A stretch of 64,000 nt of DNA, from positions 306,872 through 370,871 of the forward strand of contig JAOVVO010000012.1 of assembly GCA_028564675.1 (NCBI GenBank), in the 5' to 3' direction. Under the pieces are notes generated by a model. The model was not told where the DNA came from and made no database searches. It saw only the letters and a list, made by a program, of their open reading frames with translations. The translations under genes were made by a program, and so were the position numbers. Numbering within the stretch: the first letter of the stretch is position 1; every line of letters begins with the position of its first letter. Origin of the DNA: Onchocerca lupi (lineage: Eukaryota > Nematoda > Chromadorea > Rhabditida > Onchocercidae). Positions 29,801 through 43,386 of this stretch are shown here, piece after piece.

Positions 29801-32800
29801 TGTAAGGTATTGCTACTCGATGGTACCGATATGAATGTCGTGATTGCGGTACATTTTTAAAATGTTTCTTTAAAAATGATAGGAAAAGTTGTTTGTTTAC
29901 CTTTTGATTTCATATTTCATAAATTTAGAAATAAATAATCCTTCACTTTTTTCATCCTTCTTAATAGTATCTTCGTCATTCATTTTGTTCGTAAAACTGG
30001 CTCGTTTCCTTGGCCAAAAAAAAGGAAATTGATCCACAGATCTCCTCTCTCTCTTGACTCTCATTTTGATTATGTTGTTAAAACATTTTTAGAAATTTGA
30101 ACTTTAAACTATTTAGTAACAAATTTTCTATTTTGTAGAAAAATGCCGTCGGTCGAGAACTGTATGATCAAGTATTTTATGCGCTGGATTTAGAAGAAAA
30201 AGATTATTTTAGTTTACAGTTTATGGATCACTATCACGTGCAGGTATTAGCAACTTTTTGATTTTTTAAATTTAGTCCAGTTGAATCAAATCTGGAATTT
30301 TAATCCATTTAATTTAAATCAATTCTTTGCATTTAAGAGCATTTTCATTACAATAAAACTTTTCGATTTTTGGGCTGAATTTGCTGCGATTTTTCTATCA
30401 AAAAATTTCGAAGAGTAGAAGTCAAAAACATTGTGAATCCCTACAGGTTAGGTATAGCGAAAAGTTATAAAATAATAAACAAGAAAGACCTTTGATTAAC
30501 TGATAATGCCCAATTTTTGTTTGATAACTGATAATATCCAGAAACAAATCATTCTTGTGTTTTACAAAAAAATATTAATTTCAGCATTGGTTAGATCCGA
30601 TAAAACGGATTAATAAGCAAGTGCCAATCGGCCCGCCCTATACATTTCGATTTCGGGTGAAATTTTATTCTTCGGATCCGAATAATTTACGCGAAGAATT
30701 AACCAGGTTGGAATTTTCAAAGTTTTGATTAAATTAGGTTTTTTTAAAGAAGTTGAAGATCTGATAATGTTTCGAAAATGCTTGTCTTGAGATTAATTCC
30801 AGTTAAAAAATTAAAGTGCAGTTATTGTTGAAAGATAGAAAAGTTAGAGTAATAATTAATCAGGAAAATTGTCACATCCAGGTTGGACAATTAATTTTCA
30901 AATATCTCTAACATTTCCTTTTTAAAGATATCAGTTTTTCCTGCAACTGAAACAAGATATCCAGACCGGAAGATTGGAATGTCCCGTAGATACAGCTATT
31001 GAACTTGCTGCCCTCGCTCTACAATGTTTGTACCTTATCCATTTCTAATTAATTTTTTCGAATTTTATTTCAAAATCAAGTTTGATTAAAATTAGCAAAA
31101 TTATTTTATCATTCAAGAATATAAGAAAAGCATGCTTTTCTTTCTTTTTCTTTTTTTTTTTTTAAATCAAAATATTTCTATGCTAATATTTTCTTCATTA
31201 ATAGTTGATAAGAATTTAATATCTGTTAAAAAAAGACTTAGAAATAACAGAACGTGAAAAATATGAAAAACTTATTATCCAAGGATTAAAACTGAAGTAA
31301 TATAAAGGTCAAATATTGGATAAATAAAAATAAATCTACCTAGATTTGCATAGTTTTATTTTACAGCTGAGCTTGGTGATTACAATCCTGCAGAACACAC
31401 ACCAGCCCTAATTTCGGAATTTCGATTTCATCCGGAACAGGATGAAGGAATGGAAATTGCGATTTTGGAAAAATTTGTTACTTGCCGGTATTATTCTTTA
31501 AACTTTTTAAGAGCATAAAATGTACGATAATATGCAAAAACAGGATTGTTTATCTTTGATAGGAAGTGATAAAAAAGTTTTGGAATGTTATCGATGTATT
31601 TTAGAGGTCAGTCGCCAGCTACAGCTGAAATAAATTATTTGAATAAAGCGAAATGGATAGAGCTGTATGGTGTTGATATGCATACTGTCGAAGGAAAAGA
31701 TGGAAACTTATACAGGTGTTGATTTTTGACCTTTTTGATTAGCGGAATAATTTAATTGCACTTCATGTGATCACGCAAGTCTACATATAGCGCGTATTAT
31801 TTGATGTGGTTTACACAAATCTATACGTTTACATATCTATGTTAATATTTCGGATGGGTAGGAAGACCAAGTAAAAATTAGCAAATTAGTAGTTTAATAT
31901 ATTAGTATTAAAAAAAAAATGCATTACAGTTTGGGTTTAACACCAACTGGTATGCTGGTATTTGATGGTGCTCAAAAGATTGGTTTATTTTTGTGGGAAA
32001 AGATCCAGAAACTTGATTTCAAGAATCGGAAAATCACTCTTGTCGTAGAAGAAGATGCTGATCAGGCTGTATGTTTATTTCTTCTCGAACTCATTTTTAG
32101 TTTTTTCATCTCGTTTTCTATTTTGTAAATCTGAGTCAAAAAAAGATCTAAAGAAGAAAGACTATTATTTTGATAACTTTGATAAGCCTAATTCAATTAA
32201 GTTATGTTCAAATCTTGATAATATTATAAAACCATCTTTAGTCTGGCTCTGTTCATCTTCTTTTTCCTTAGACATATTATTCGAAATTTCTTGCCAATTT
32301 TTATCATTTATATAACAGAGTGGACAAGTGCAATTGCATACATTTGTATTCAACTTATCATCTCACAAAGCTTGTAAACATTTATGGAAATGCGCCATCG
32401 AACATCACACATTCTTTCGGCTCAAATATCACAAGCCTCGGGTCGCTAAAACATCACAACTCTTCCGACTAGGTAGCACATTCCGATACAGGTAAAACTT
32501 TTCATTTCCTAAATTTTTCATTTCTTTATTTTTTATTCATACTTATTAAATAATTCACAGATGAGTTATAACTTCCATCTATTTTCATTGCCGCAATTCT
32601 TTGCGATTTTTAAACTTTGCGATGCTTTTTGATCAAAATATTGCTGTATTTTTTGTTAGAATTTTAATCAAATGAAATTTTAAAAAGAGGTCGAACGGAA
32701 TACGAAAATATATACAAAGATGTTGGACGACTTTCTCGCCGACAATCAGTCACATTTGAGCGACGGCCATCGCAACGATATGGTCCAAGACAGAGCCTGG

Positions 32801-35800
32801 TGAACAAACGAATACAAATTCGAAATGATTTCAAAAAACATGTTAGTAGTGATTATAAATCTAGACATAATCATTGGCCCTAAACAGTTTTGGCTCATTG
32901 TTCTATTTCCATGCATCATAAAATTACCATAAAGATTTCCTGGATGAACGTACAAAGGGGATCAAAAGATCAGAATATTTTAGATCAGCATCACTTATAC
33001 ATTTTTTTGTTCTCGCATTTTAAAATTTTATTCAGGTTGATGCTTCCGCAGGACTATCGATACCTGATCTTATTTCTCCTGAAGCATCTTGCACTGCTGA
33101 AAGGTCAATTTTTCTCAGGTTTCATTAGAAATTTGAAGGTACTAGAAACTTCGCCATCGATTTTATATTTGACTTATCAGTTTCTTGTTTGATTTGTTTG
33201 CATAATAATTAACTAATCCATTAAGTAGCTATCAATATGTTTTTGGATTCACTAATTTGTACTAATTTCATTTTACAGTAACGATAAGCAGGCAATGAAG
33301 AATAATGGTACTACAAGCAGTGATACTGAAATCACGGTTAATAGTCACGCAAATCCATTACGAATCAATAATTCACTCAATAAGGTCTGCTTTCCTCAAC
33401 GAGAAAGTTGATAGTGCTATAGTTTTTCGATAAAAATTTACCTGACGTTCATCTAATTTACCTAAAAATTTGCCCAACCTAAAATTTATCTAAATAGAAC
33501 TATGAAATAGTTCTGTTTATTTACTAGAAAATCTTACCAATAAATGAAAATAGTTTAATAAAACGTGATGAAGTTTGAAATCATACTTTTGTTTGATGTC
33601 GCATTTTGCGTAATCTTAAATATTCAATATATAGAATGTGATATGTGATGAACAAATTAGCGATATCAAAGAGCTCGATAAATCACCGTCTGTTTCAAGA
33701 AAGCAATATAATTCAACAAAGGGTGAATTATTTTCAAAATTTAGTACTGACAGAATAATATGTCCTGGTACACATTTCTTTATGGTATGAAAGTACTGAC
33801 ACCTCAAATATAAATCGATCATTAGTTATAATAACTATAATGATTTTTCAAGCTGTTTTTGAAAATTTCAAATTTCAGATTCCACGCATTCCAGATCCAC
33901 TCCACCACAATTTATGGATAGTATAAAGAAACCGGAAGCTGTTGATACTAGTTTGAATATCGCTCATGGTAAATTCCTTAGTTATAATTTAATTCTCAAG
34001 TAAATCATAAAAACGTAATGATAGAATATATTCAGTTTCTGCTAGATTTCAATAAACTTCTGTTTAAATTCAATTTCATCAACTTAGTCTTTCATATTGA
34101 AAAGTTTTTTCAGGTTAGGAAAAAAGTTTTCAGGTTTCCAATATTCTTTTATGGTTTAATAAATAGAAAAAATACCAATTCAAAATGCATTTACTTTTTT
34201 TAATGTTTACTTTACCAATTGTTGGCATTACATTGCTGCAGGAAGATAATAGTGATATATTGTTTTTACTTTGATATCTCGGCCTAATTTTTAGGTAATC
34301 TTCTCCATTCTAGGTAATCTACTTGCTTTACCACTTCTTTCTAAGTAATTTACTTCTATAAATACAAAGAAATAATTCATGGGTTATTTCAGAGCCCTCA
34401 CCTCGATGGTCAGAATCACCGATATCAGTATCATCGGTAACACCCACAACCCAATCCGCAACTAATCATATTACAAGAATCGCGATCAGTAATAATAACT
34501 CTCAAATACGTTTAACTTCGCCATCACATATTTCATTGCAGGACACGCCAGTTATGCATTGCGTACGTCTTATTTATTTTATTGTAATTTACCTCAAATA
34601 TCAAAACAGTTTTTGTTGCTTTCGTCGGAAAAAGCAGGCAAAAAAAAATTTATTAAATAAATTAAAATTTCTTGAACTTTTTTCGAAAAATTCATTTTTC
34701 CTCACTTAATCATTAGTTTTAATTGCTTCTTTTAACTAAGAACAGAACTTCGAATTACGACATATTGTTTAAAAGTTAAAGTTTACATAGTATATTTTGC
34801 CAAAATGTTGAAATAATTAAATTCAAAATAGCATTTGAAAAATGGATGTTTTCTTTAAAAAAAGATATAAATGCTTAGCTGATGATCATCTATTTTATCG
34901 ATAATCGCAAAAATATTAAATGCACTCTGTAACATTTATATTTTGCATAATATTTTGCTTTAATACGATCGAAATCTTTTTAATTTTTCTCTTCCTCGGG
35001 ATCCATTCTCTAAAAATTCTTTTGATATCTGCGCATAAATATTGTAGTTATTTCATTATTGCAGTATTTCTACGTAGATAATTGAAAAATTTTTTAAAAA
35101 TAGAGTTCTAAACATGAGAATTCTAAAATTTAAAAGATTCTCCTTGCTTGCCATACCTAATCAAAAGAAATCTTTGGGACCAGAAATTTCAGCCTTCAAG
35201 CAATAGCAGTAGCATTCCATCAGTGGAACATGTTTCATCCGTTTCTACTGCTTCAACAAATACTCGACAATCGCACATCCCGAGGAATTTTTCGGGAAAT
35301 AATTCTAGAATAAAATCTTCTGAATTGCCAATTTCCAATTCAGTTACTCCAGTTTCATCAACATATGAAACTTCACCCAGTAAAACATATGCCGGATCAC
35401 CGCTTTCTTCTTCAATCAAATCATCTCCTTTTGTGGTCTTACCGGAAAAAGATTTCCAGAGTTCTACCGTAATTGATGGGCCTTCTCATCCTACTGTAAT
35501 CAACGATCATTCTTCCATTCCACATCCATCCGTAACAAATAATCTTCAAAACAAGATTTCTATCATTCCTGTACCTACGATGTCTACCGCACTTTCATCC
35601 TCTGAAGTAATTAGAACTGATACTCTTACGACAAATGATCATAAACCATTTGGGCAAGCTGAATACGATATCAGATCTGGCGAAAGTACTACAGTTTCTG
35701 CTAGCCGTCTACCGGAACCACAATCACGTATACCGCATTTTCGTGCAACAAAAAGTACTGGCACAATCGGAATAAAAAAACCACACGTTTCTTCTGTATC

Positions 35801-37569
35801 TATAATGCAAATTTCGACAGGTAATCTAGAATCTGCTGGAGCAATTGGTGACAAGACGTATCGATCTCGATTACCGGTAAGAAGTGGTCATACTGGTGAC
35901 AGTTCAACGACAGTTTCTGAAATGCATGGATCTAGAACTTTGACTTGCGATGAGGTACATCTGATTATTTCATGCTTTTGAGTTTAATATTGCTATGTTA
36001 GGATTCGCTTTAAGAAGGTCACTTCGTTAATATCAAGTTTCTAAAATTCATGTTAGGTTAAATATCACATGTAAAGTAATCATTGATAATATGCATCTAA
36101 GTCTTAATAAATTATTTCTGAAAATTCTTCAAGAGAAGCAAGACGGTTATCATTCTTATCATTCTTGAAGTTATCTCTACTGCTATGCCATCAATTAAGA
36201 CCACTCGTTTTTGTTTAATGATAAAAACATTTTAATGCATATTTTGGCAGTAAAAAAACTATCATAGCCTTGTTTAATTTGAGTATTTTTTTAATCCTTT
36301 TTTCCGGAAATGCAATTTAATTCCTGCCAAGACCGTTTTTGCTTACTTCCCGCATACCGTTGCAACAATCATTTTGAATGTTCGATCGTAGTGAAGAATA
36401 CTGTTCAGTTCATCTAATGTATTTTCTCATATAATTCGTTTCGTATTTATGAGCTACTTGGGTACTCTAACCTCTCATCGATTACTTTATTCAACATTTC
36501 GTTACCATATGCCATTAATGATTTCACATTAGTATTGATTGACAATTTAATAATGTCTCGTATTTTTTCGGAAAGTATCTAACTTGCTTTTCCTCTTGCA
36601 AATTCTAAACTTTTGTACAGAGATAGCGGAATTGTCTGATACACACTTATTTCACATTGAATTTAACTACCATTTTTGGAGGACAATGAGAATCCTTTGT
36701 GAATTTCCACTTTGAGTCCTTGAGAATAATTGTCATAAGCGGAAGAACTAGTTTTTTGATGAGTCTATTGATTCATATCGCTTTCTCCATTTCTTAGTTT
36801 ATTATAAAACCTCTTCAGTGTGGGGGAAAATGAAATTATTGGGCAAAAGTTGTTTGAGGACTTTTTGGCCTATCATAATGCATTTTCAATGAAACTTACA
36901 ATTCTTCGATTTTATTTGCTATTGATTGCAATGAATTTATAATAAATTCCATCTTTGCATAATTTCACATTACACTCTTGATGAAATATTCATAAACCTT
37001 AGAACAATAAGAATTAGAAATGTTGCTGTATTAATTAGTTGCTTTATTAATTACCATAAATGTAAAGTTCGAGGAATAAAACTGTAAATAGAATAGCTAA
37101 AATATTCTCTTTCTCGGCCCTTCTATTAAATCAAATCATTTCTAGTAAATAGAATTGCTAATAAAATTTTTGTTAACCATTTTCTTCTATTAAAGATATT
37201 TCATTGTTAAAAAAGCTAATTATCGATTCATTTCAAACTCTCGATTTGCTTTGAAATGTTTTGTCATAAAATTTAATGTCAATTGCAGAAGACATCACAA
37301 AGTCGGATACCCATAATGGCTAGTAGTATACATCGACCACAATCTCATACACAACTCACTGGCCAAATGTAATGTAATTTTTTTGAAAATAATTTTTCTT
37401 TCCACACTTCAATCTAATTTGCTCTTTAAAATTTACAAATAATATTCTTTCAAATTTTTCCCTCGATCTTCCATGATTTCATACTTTTTTCAGGTCAAAA
37501 CATTCTGAAATACCGACAATACGAACTACCATGGCATCAACAAATAGTCGAATGATCACTGATTTATGA
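26803..37569 (+). CDS. FERM/FERM-adjacent band 4.1-like protein (EPB41L5/Yurt group)
   Basis: Eighteen phase-consistent exons give 898 residues: 26803-26901, 29759-29848, 30139-30243, 30585-30706, 30928-31025, 31367-31487, 31605-31715, 31930-32068, 32319-32491, 32688-32841, 33036-33103, 33279-33384, 33635-33767, 33879-33968, 34393-34562, 35193-35954, 37289-37368, 37494-37569. FERM occupies about residues 46-345 (HWLDP, FYSSDPNNLREELTR, SELGDY, LNKAKW, YGVDMH, SLGLTPTG, KHLWKC) and a FERM-adjacent region about 345-400 (FRLGSTFRYRGRTEYENI). By homology it is a cortical protein linking membrane proteins to the cytoskeleton and epithelial polarity. The remaining 500 residues are Ser/Thr-rich without a recognised domain. 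The protein ends in TDL, a class I PDZ-ligand pattern. The acceptor at 32687 lacks a pyrimidine tract but is fixed by frame. EPB41L4-type motifs are also present, so the exact paralogue is open. Confidence 0.92.
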
Positions 37570-40500
37570 GCCGATCACTGATTGATCACTGATTTATCCG
37601 TCCACAAAATGAAATTCATAAATTCCAGTATCCTTTTTATATAAGTTGTAATAATATTCTTGAGTTTTAATCATAATGTTATAAAAAGAAACTACTGATT
37701 GTTGCATTGATTAGTTGCCCAAAATTTTCGATTTGTATTGGCCATACAAAAAGGAGGAAATACCAATGTCCGATGATCTGTAAAAATCGAAATATTTTTC
37801 TTGAAATTGAAATATTTAATTGCCAAAGCAATAAAAAAAAAGCAGTAGCCATCAATATATTCTATAAAATCATGAAAATCATAAGAAAGTAATTAAAATG
37901 TATAATTATTAAGCTGTGAATGATGCAGAAAATTTTCAGAGCATTCAGTAGCAATTTTATAATTGTTAAAAAGAGATATTAGGAAACAGATGTATAGGAT
38001 GTCGAATGAATCACCTTTCCATTTAATAAAAATTAGAAAAAAAACTTTTTGAAATGAAACTTGTTTACTCTGTTTTGTTTTGTTACTGTATCCATCTGTA
38101 TCGCCTCCTTATTATTGGCGTCCATATCATGTATAAAATATATATTATTTTTGTCATCAGAAATTTGCAACATTTTATAAGCATCTATCTAGATGACATT
38201 TTTGAAATCAAGAATTTTACAAGAAAATGTAGTTCGAATTTCCAAAAATTTCGAATCCTTAGAATGACTCGTCTGTAGCGTACAATTTACGTGGTTTCAA
38301 GATCATAATAATAACAGATGAAACAGTACTTTCTCAATCATTTGTTGGATCACTACAAACTTTCTAGCTGATTTTTGATGTTTGAACTAACCGGCAACAA
38401 TCTGAATTAAGAACAAAACTTTATGGTCAGTAGATCTAAACCGCTATTGATTGGAGATATTTAATTTACATTAATTTTTAAGTTAAAATATTTCCTATAG
38501 ATGAAACGAAATATTACCCGGAATTTTATCTGAAAAGCACTTAATTTCCTGAAATCTGCGGAATTAAGGCTGAGAAAGATTCTTGTAGTACGAACTTGTA
38601 AAATAAATCTGCCCGTTACAATTTCTATTTCATGATATTCAATGTGATTTATTTCTCGAAGTTTTGAGTCAAAGCTTAAAGCGTATGATAGCAAGTTTTA
38701 ACTGTTTTAGCTCTGAAATCTAAAGACGAAAAGCGAATTTTTTTCTGGAAAACAGTGAAATTGCAGTATAGATTTTTCACTTTTTACGACGGTTTCTTTT
38801 CAACTTATAAAAAATATTGGCTCGTTGTTGTTACTTAATTATTCTTCTGAAATGCTGCTGAATGGAAGAATCTCGGCTCAAAAATTTCATCTTATCATAA
38901 TTTTTTATCCATTCAGATTTATTTCAAACATTATCAATCGTTTCAACGTTATCAATCATTTCAAATGTTATCAATCATTTTAAATGTCAACAACACTTTA
39001 AATGCAAAACATGCGCCATTCATGTTCACTGCTTTTTTATTGTGGCAAGTCGACGAATTTCCATCAGTTGTGTGGTGCAAATATAGAATAATATTCATTA
39101 ATTTCAGAATATTTAACTAAGGACTGGTATTACATCATACGCTTCTCTCAAATATCCTTCAAGTTTATGTTTCTAAGGTTAAAGGTCAGAATATTTAACA
39201 AAATATACAGTTGTTTACAGGTCAAATTTGCCTCATTTTGATTTCGACTTTCTCAACTAAACAGATTCAAATTTGTTTGACTATGATAAGATTTACATTC
39301 ATATCCGAAATCCTTAAAAAGGAGACTGTCGTCATCATCCAGATCAGATTATGCAAGTTTTATTCGTAAATTTTTTATTTGTTAAGCTTGCATTTCACAT
39401 TCACATTAATTGCATCACATCGCATCTTTAACTTCATAATATGCATTAAATCTCAATTAATTCATCGTACTTGCTTCATTCTATGAGGAAACGTGGTTCA
39501 GGTAAATTTAGCAATAGAATTCTCGAAATAAGATATTTTAAAAATTTTAAAAATCTTTAGTATTTGAATAGATCTCTTGGCCATCTTGCTGAAAATAATA
39601 CACTGGAGTTAACGAATTCATTAAAACTAAAAATAAATTTCTTGAGATATCATTGATAAAGTTATTAAATAAATTTAATAAACAGCTATTACTCATCCTA
39701 CAATAAGCATATATTACTTTTAGCAGTCCGATTACTCGTATTGAGATTTGATAAGCATATTTTTAAATGCTACAAACAATTAATTCATATGTAGTCATAA
39801 ATTTAAATATTATTTTTCACAGTTTACATAAATAACGGACGTTATATTTAATGTTAGTTCATTTTCATAACAGGAAAAGTTTTAAAAAGTAAGAGATAAT
39901 GGAATTACAGCAGTTGGCTTATCTCGAAGTTGAAATGAATGAAAATGAACAGAATTATTTGCACAGAAAAAAAAATGAATGATAAAACACTGATAACATC
40001 ACTTCAGCAAGTCTTTCCAGCATTTATATCACTAATTAAATAATTATGATATAAGTAGCACTAGTAATCTGACATGGCTATAATCATTGCGCTTTTCTTT
40101 ACTGAAATATAGACAAAATTCAACTGATAATTAATTATGGCAATTAATGCAAACAAAGTAAATGACAAACAATAATAACATTTAGGTTTTACGATTCTTT
40201 TACCTCGCAAAAACTCTTCAAAGTTTTCAATGAATTTGCATGAAATATGCATTCACGGAACATTTAGATTGGACAAGTATGGAGGTGATTACTTGGATGA
40301 TTATTGAAGCTTCACTAGTGTCTATTATTTATACACAAAGATTTCTTGAATCAATAGAATTCGATCGATATTATTGTTAATATTGTATGATTTGATGGAT
40401 TTGCCAAATTGATAAATATCTGGGCGAAAGATTGCAATGTTCTTTCAAGAATTGAAATATTGGAATTTGAAAAAATACTTTAATACTTAAATTCATCAAT

Positions 40501-40686
40501 TTATAAAATAATTATCATAAATTCCATTAGAAATGGACATCTTCAATACGAATAGTCTTCTCCGCATGTCTGTCTCTCTTCTTTGTGCATTATATGTCGC
40601 AATGACTGCACAATTAGATGAAGAGATTGAAAACGGGTAAGCATCAGCTGCAACGATGATAAGAGTAGATAGAGGAGGACGATCAT
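37570..40686. other. Spacer between FERM gene and U1
   Basis: About 3.1 kb of AT-rich sequence. It contains the 3' untranslated region of the FERM gene, several AATAAA-type hexamers (for example near 37.83 and 38.03 kb) and a short tandem repeat at 38.92 kb. I see no supported gene; a minus-strand frame at 38461-38694 has no recognisable domain. Confidence 0.6.
38923..38985. repeat. 19-bp tandem repeat, about 3 copies
   Basis: Three slightly diverged copies of a unit like GTTATCAATCATTTCAAAT lie head to tail. No function is apparent. Confidence 0.75.
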
Positions 40687-40853
40687 AAACTTACCTGGCT
40701 GGGAGTTCCTCGCGATCAGGAAGGCGGGGACTTCACAGTGAGGCTTGGTCATTGCACTTCTCGGCTCAGGCTGACCTGTGTGGCTATCCCGAGTTGGGAT
40801 CAGCCAACAGCATAATTTTTGCGTTTGGGGGTATAGCGTTCGCGCTGACCCCT
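40687..40853 (+). ncRNA. U1 spliceosomal snRNA
   Basis: This RNA pairs with 5' splice sites as part of the U1 snRNP. The 5' end AAACTTACCTGG carries the donor-pairing ACTTACCTG. Loop I has GATCAGGAAGG, matching the U1-70K binding consensus GAUCANGAAG. Loop II has CATTGCAC, the U1A-type motif. CTGACCTGTGTGGC follows. An Sm site AATTTTTG sits at 40814-40821, followed by the terminal GC-rich stem IV with a TTCG tetraloop. All expected elements are present and the length (about 167) fits nematode U1, so it appears intact. The 5' end is set by similarity; the 3' end is the base of stem IV. Promoter elements (PSE) could not be identified. UFM1 begins about 530 bases downstream on the same strand, which I take as independent. 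Confidence 0.97.
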
Positions 40854-41339
40854 CACTATAAAGTAAGCTAAGAGTGAGAGTCCCAGAGATAATAAAATGT
40901 TTGAGTGTATGTCTCAATGCAAGGGCTATATGTTCTACCAACTTCACTCTTTCTCCGTATCTCTCATCTCCGTTCATCATATCTTCATTCCTTTAATTCC
41001 CTTATCTTTAACGATATCTGCAGATTCTTTCTTTCCCTGCTCTCATTTACATTCAGTATTACTCCTCTCCCAACTGTTAATTAAATGTTTTCCCTAATCC
41101 TCTCTAAATGCACGCTATTACTCACTTCCAGTTGGCTCTAACCTGAAGGATGGGTTTCTTGCATTCTTGTTGTCTCGAAAAGTTTGGATTCATTTAAGTA
41201 CGTAGGGTTTATTGTTGGCTCTCGAATACTTGGCCAGTAAGTTCAATTCTTCGAGGGGCATTTGCGGACAGTTTCAGAGTCTTCCCAAAATTGGCTATTT
41301 GCAGCGAACTTTCTGTTAGGAAGTTCATTTCTCTTCACA

Positions 41340-41345
41340 TTCCAG
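41340..41345 (+). promoter_or_regulatory. Probable leader splice acceptor of UFM1
   Basis: CTCTTCACATTCCAG ends at 41345, 40 bases before the UFM1 start codon. It is a good nematode acceptor and a likely spliced-leader addition site. The resulting short leader would include ATGTAA at 41351-41356, a start codon followed at once by a stop. Confidence 0.5.
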
Positions 41346-41385
41346 CGTGCATGTAAACGTGCAAAGAACTATTTGATTGACAAGA

Positions 41386-42090
41386 ATGGCATCAGAGCAA
41401 GCGATTGGAAAAGTTACTTTCAAAATAACATTGACAAGCGATCCAAAGCTACCTTTTAAGGTGTAAGTTATTCGATTTCATAAGTGATGATTGTAAGATA
41501 AGATATCGTTGTCTTTGATGATAGCACAGAAATGATTAAGAAAATGGAATTTATTCTCTAACTGATTGATCTTGTTAATTATCAATCCTACTAATTTCGT
41601 CATTCATTTACTGCTTTTGTTTTGATTCATTTTATTTATTGCACTGCAAAAAGACTTGTCGATTAGGCAAAGTTCGTGCTTATTTTTCTACGATTATCTG
41701 GCAGAGCTTTCTCTATAGTTCAAAGTGTTTTCGTTACGATGAACATTGTATCTTCAAGATCTGTTCTTTGTTGTATGCTATTTCATTGGAGAATGCAAAC
41801 ATTTCAACATAATTTAGGACAGTTTTGCCGATTTACTAAGAATTTGAATTCTGAGATGTCTCACTAAGAAGCTTAACTTCATTGTTTCCAGACTTAGCGT
41901 ACCAGAGTCAACACCTTTCACTGCGGTTTTGAAATTCGCTGCTGAAGAATTCAAAGTACCAGCTGCAACGAGTGCTATCATAACGAATGATGGGGTAGGC
42001 GTAAATCCAGCACAGTCAGCTGGTAACGTATTTTTGAAACATGGAAGTGAATTGAGGTTGATACCAAGGGATCGAGTAGGTTCCTTATAA
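41386..42090 (+). CDS. ufm-1: Ubiquitin-fold modifier 1 (UFM1)
   Basis: UFM1 is a small ubiquitin-like protein conjugated to target lysines by the UBA5-UFC1-UFL1 cascade, with roles at the ER and on ribosomes. Exons 41386-41462 and 41892-42090 join in phase (donor GTAAGT, acceptor TTCCAG) to give 91 residues, close to the 85 or so of animal UFM1. Hallmarks are KVTFKITLTSDP, LSVPESTPFTAVLKFAAEEF, VPAATSAIITNDG, GNVFLKHGSELR and IPRDRVG. The mature protein should end at the Gly of RVG once a UFSP-type protease removes the last two residues (Ser-Leu; vertebrates have Ser-Cys). The N-terminus has a short nematode-type extension (MASEQAIG). The gene looks complete and functional. It converges with the rhomboid gene. 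Confidence 0.98.
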
Positions 42091-43386
42091 ATAACGGAAT
42101 TACTCATAATTTATTGCTTCTTATGCGTGATATGTGGGATTTTGATGAAATGCCTGTGATAAAAGTGCCTCTGAGATCGATTTACAATTTTTTTCGTGAG
42201 CTCAAACTATTTATTTGAAGTAAGTGTATTTAATAGTGGGAAATTAAACTGGTTTTTTCGGTTCGTTTCTATCTAATTTTGTTATGACTTTGCAATTTTC
42301 ACGGGAATTAAGTGGTTGAGAAATGTTTCGTCAATAAATTTGTTATTCTGACTTGAAGTAATTACCCATATCAATTTCTGATTGTATTACTCATATCAAC
42401 TTTTTTTTATAAAGGACATGGAAGTGGATGTCATTTTCTTTATCGTTCATTTACAATTCTTCATTGTTGCTTAGTTTAAAATACCGATAAAATTGAATTT
42501 AGAGAGCATTTCTATCCATATTTGAATCTTATTCGAAATTTCCATTGAATTAAAAAAAAAACTAATTGACTGACAGTTTTGCTCGAAACCGTTTTTAATA
42601 CTGATACCTCCAAAAGCTTAAGAAATTTACGGTCATTCGATACATTTAATTTCTTGATAGTAATAAATGGATAAAGCTGATTGCCGGTTTTCTGAAAATC
42701 CATATCAGAAACAAAATGACTTGTTGAATTTATCCATTAATGCTAATGTGCTAGTCTGCTTAATCCTAGTTCGCCAGCATTAGGGCATCCCTATTTGTAA
42801 TTTTATATTTATAGTAACCGTCTTTCGTTTTACTTCTGATTGAAATTTTGGTCGGATTTTGAGTGATATAACTTTGCATGATAATTTATGGAGAGTAGAC
42901 TTCCATTTTTAGGATTGTTTATGGTACATATCTTTTACATTTTCAGGACATATTTATAAATCAATTTTAGCAGGGAAGCGGAAATAATAATAGTTGACTT
43001 TCTTTTCAATTTTCCGACAATTTATTCAAATTACTCTATTGGTACTTCAAGCAATACACGTAAATTTTCAAAAAAAAGAAAGAAAAAAAATTTTTAATCA
43101 TCGTTTCATCTTCATTGACTCTTTTACGACTGCATAAAGGTCGTTCGGCTAGTCACATGCATTTTACATATAAACTGAATAAAAATTCCAATCTTAAATT
43201 TACCAGTTTCCCCTACATATTCAGTCCAAGTTTAATTCCGATTTGCTTTAGCTTTCCAAACTTGAATTAGTAAAATACAGATATTTGATTTCACAATAGT
43301 TTGCACTGGTTGGAGGACTGTTCGTTACGAGGTCATAATTTCAGAATTGAGGATTGAAGGTTGTTCTTATATTGAATCTCCGCGCT
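42091..43386. other. Convergent intergenic spacer
   Basis: About 1.3 kb between the stop codons of UFM1 (plus) and the rhomboid gene (minus). It should hold both 3' untranslated regions. It is AT-rich and I see no further gene or RNA. Confidence 0.6.

Noticed and set aside
40543..40980. 145-codon open frame on the minus strand
   Set aside because: It is antisense to the U1 snRNA and owes its length to the GC-rich RNA gene; no protein domain is visible.
40687..42090. U1 and UFM1 as one transcription unit or operon with the FERM gene
   Set aside because: U1 genes are transcribed alone, and the 3.1-kb gap after the FERM stop is far larger than typical nematode operon spacing.
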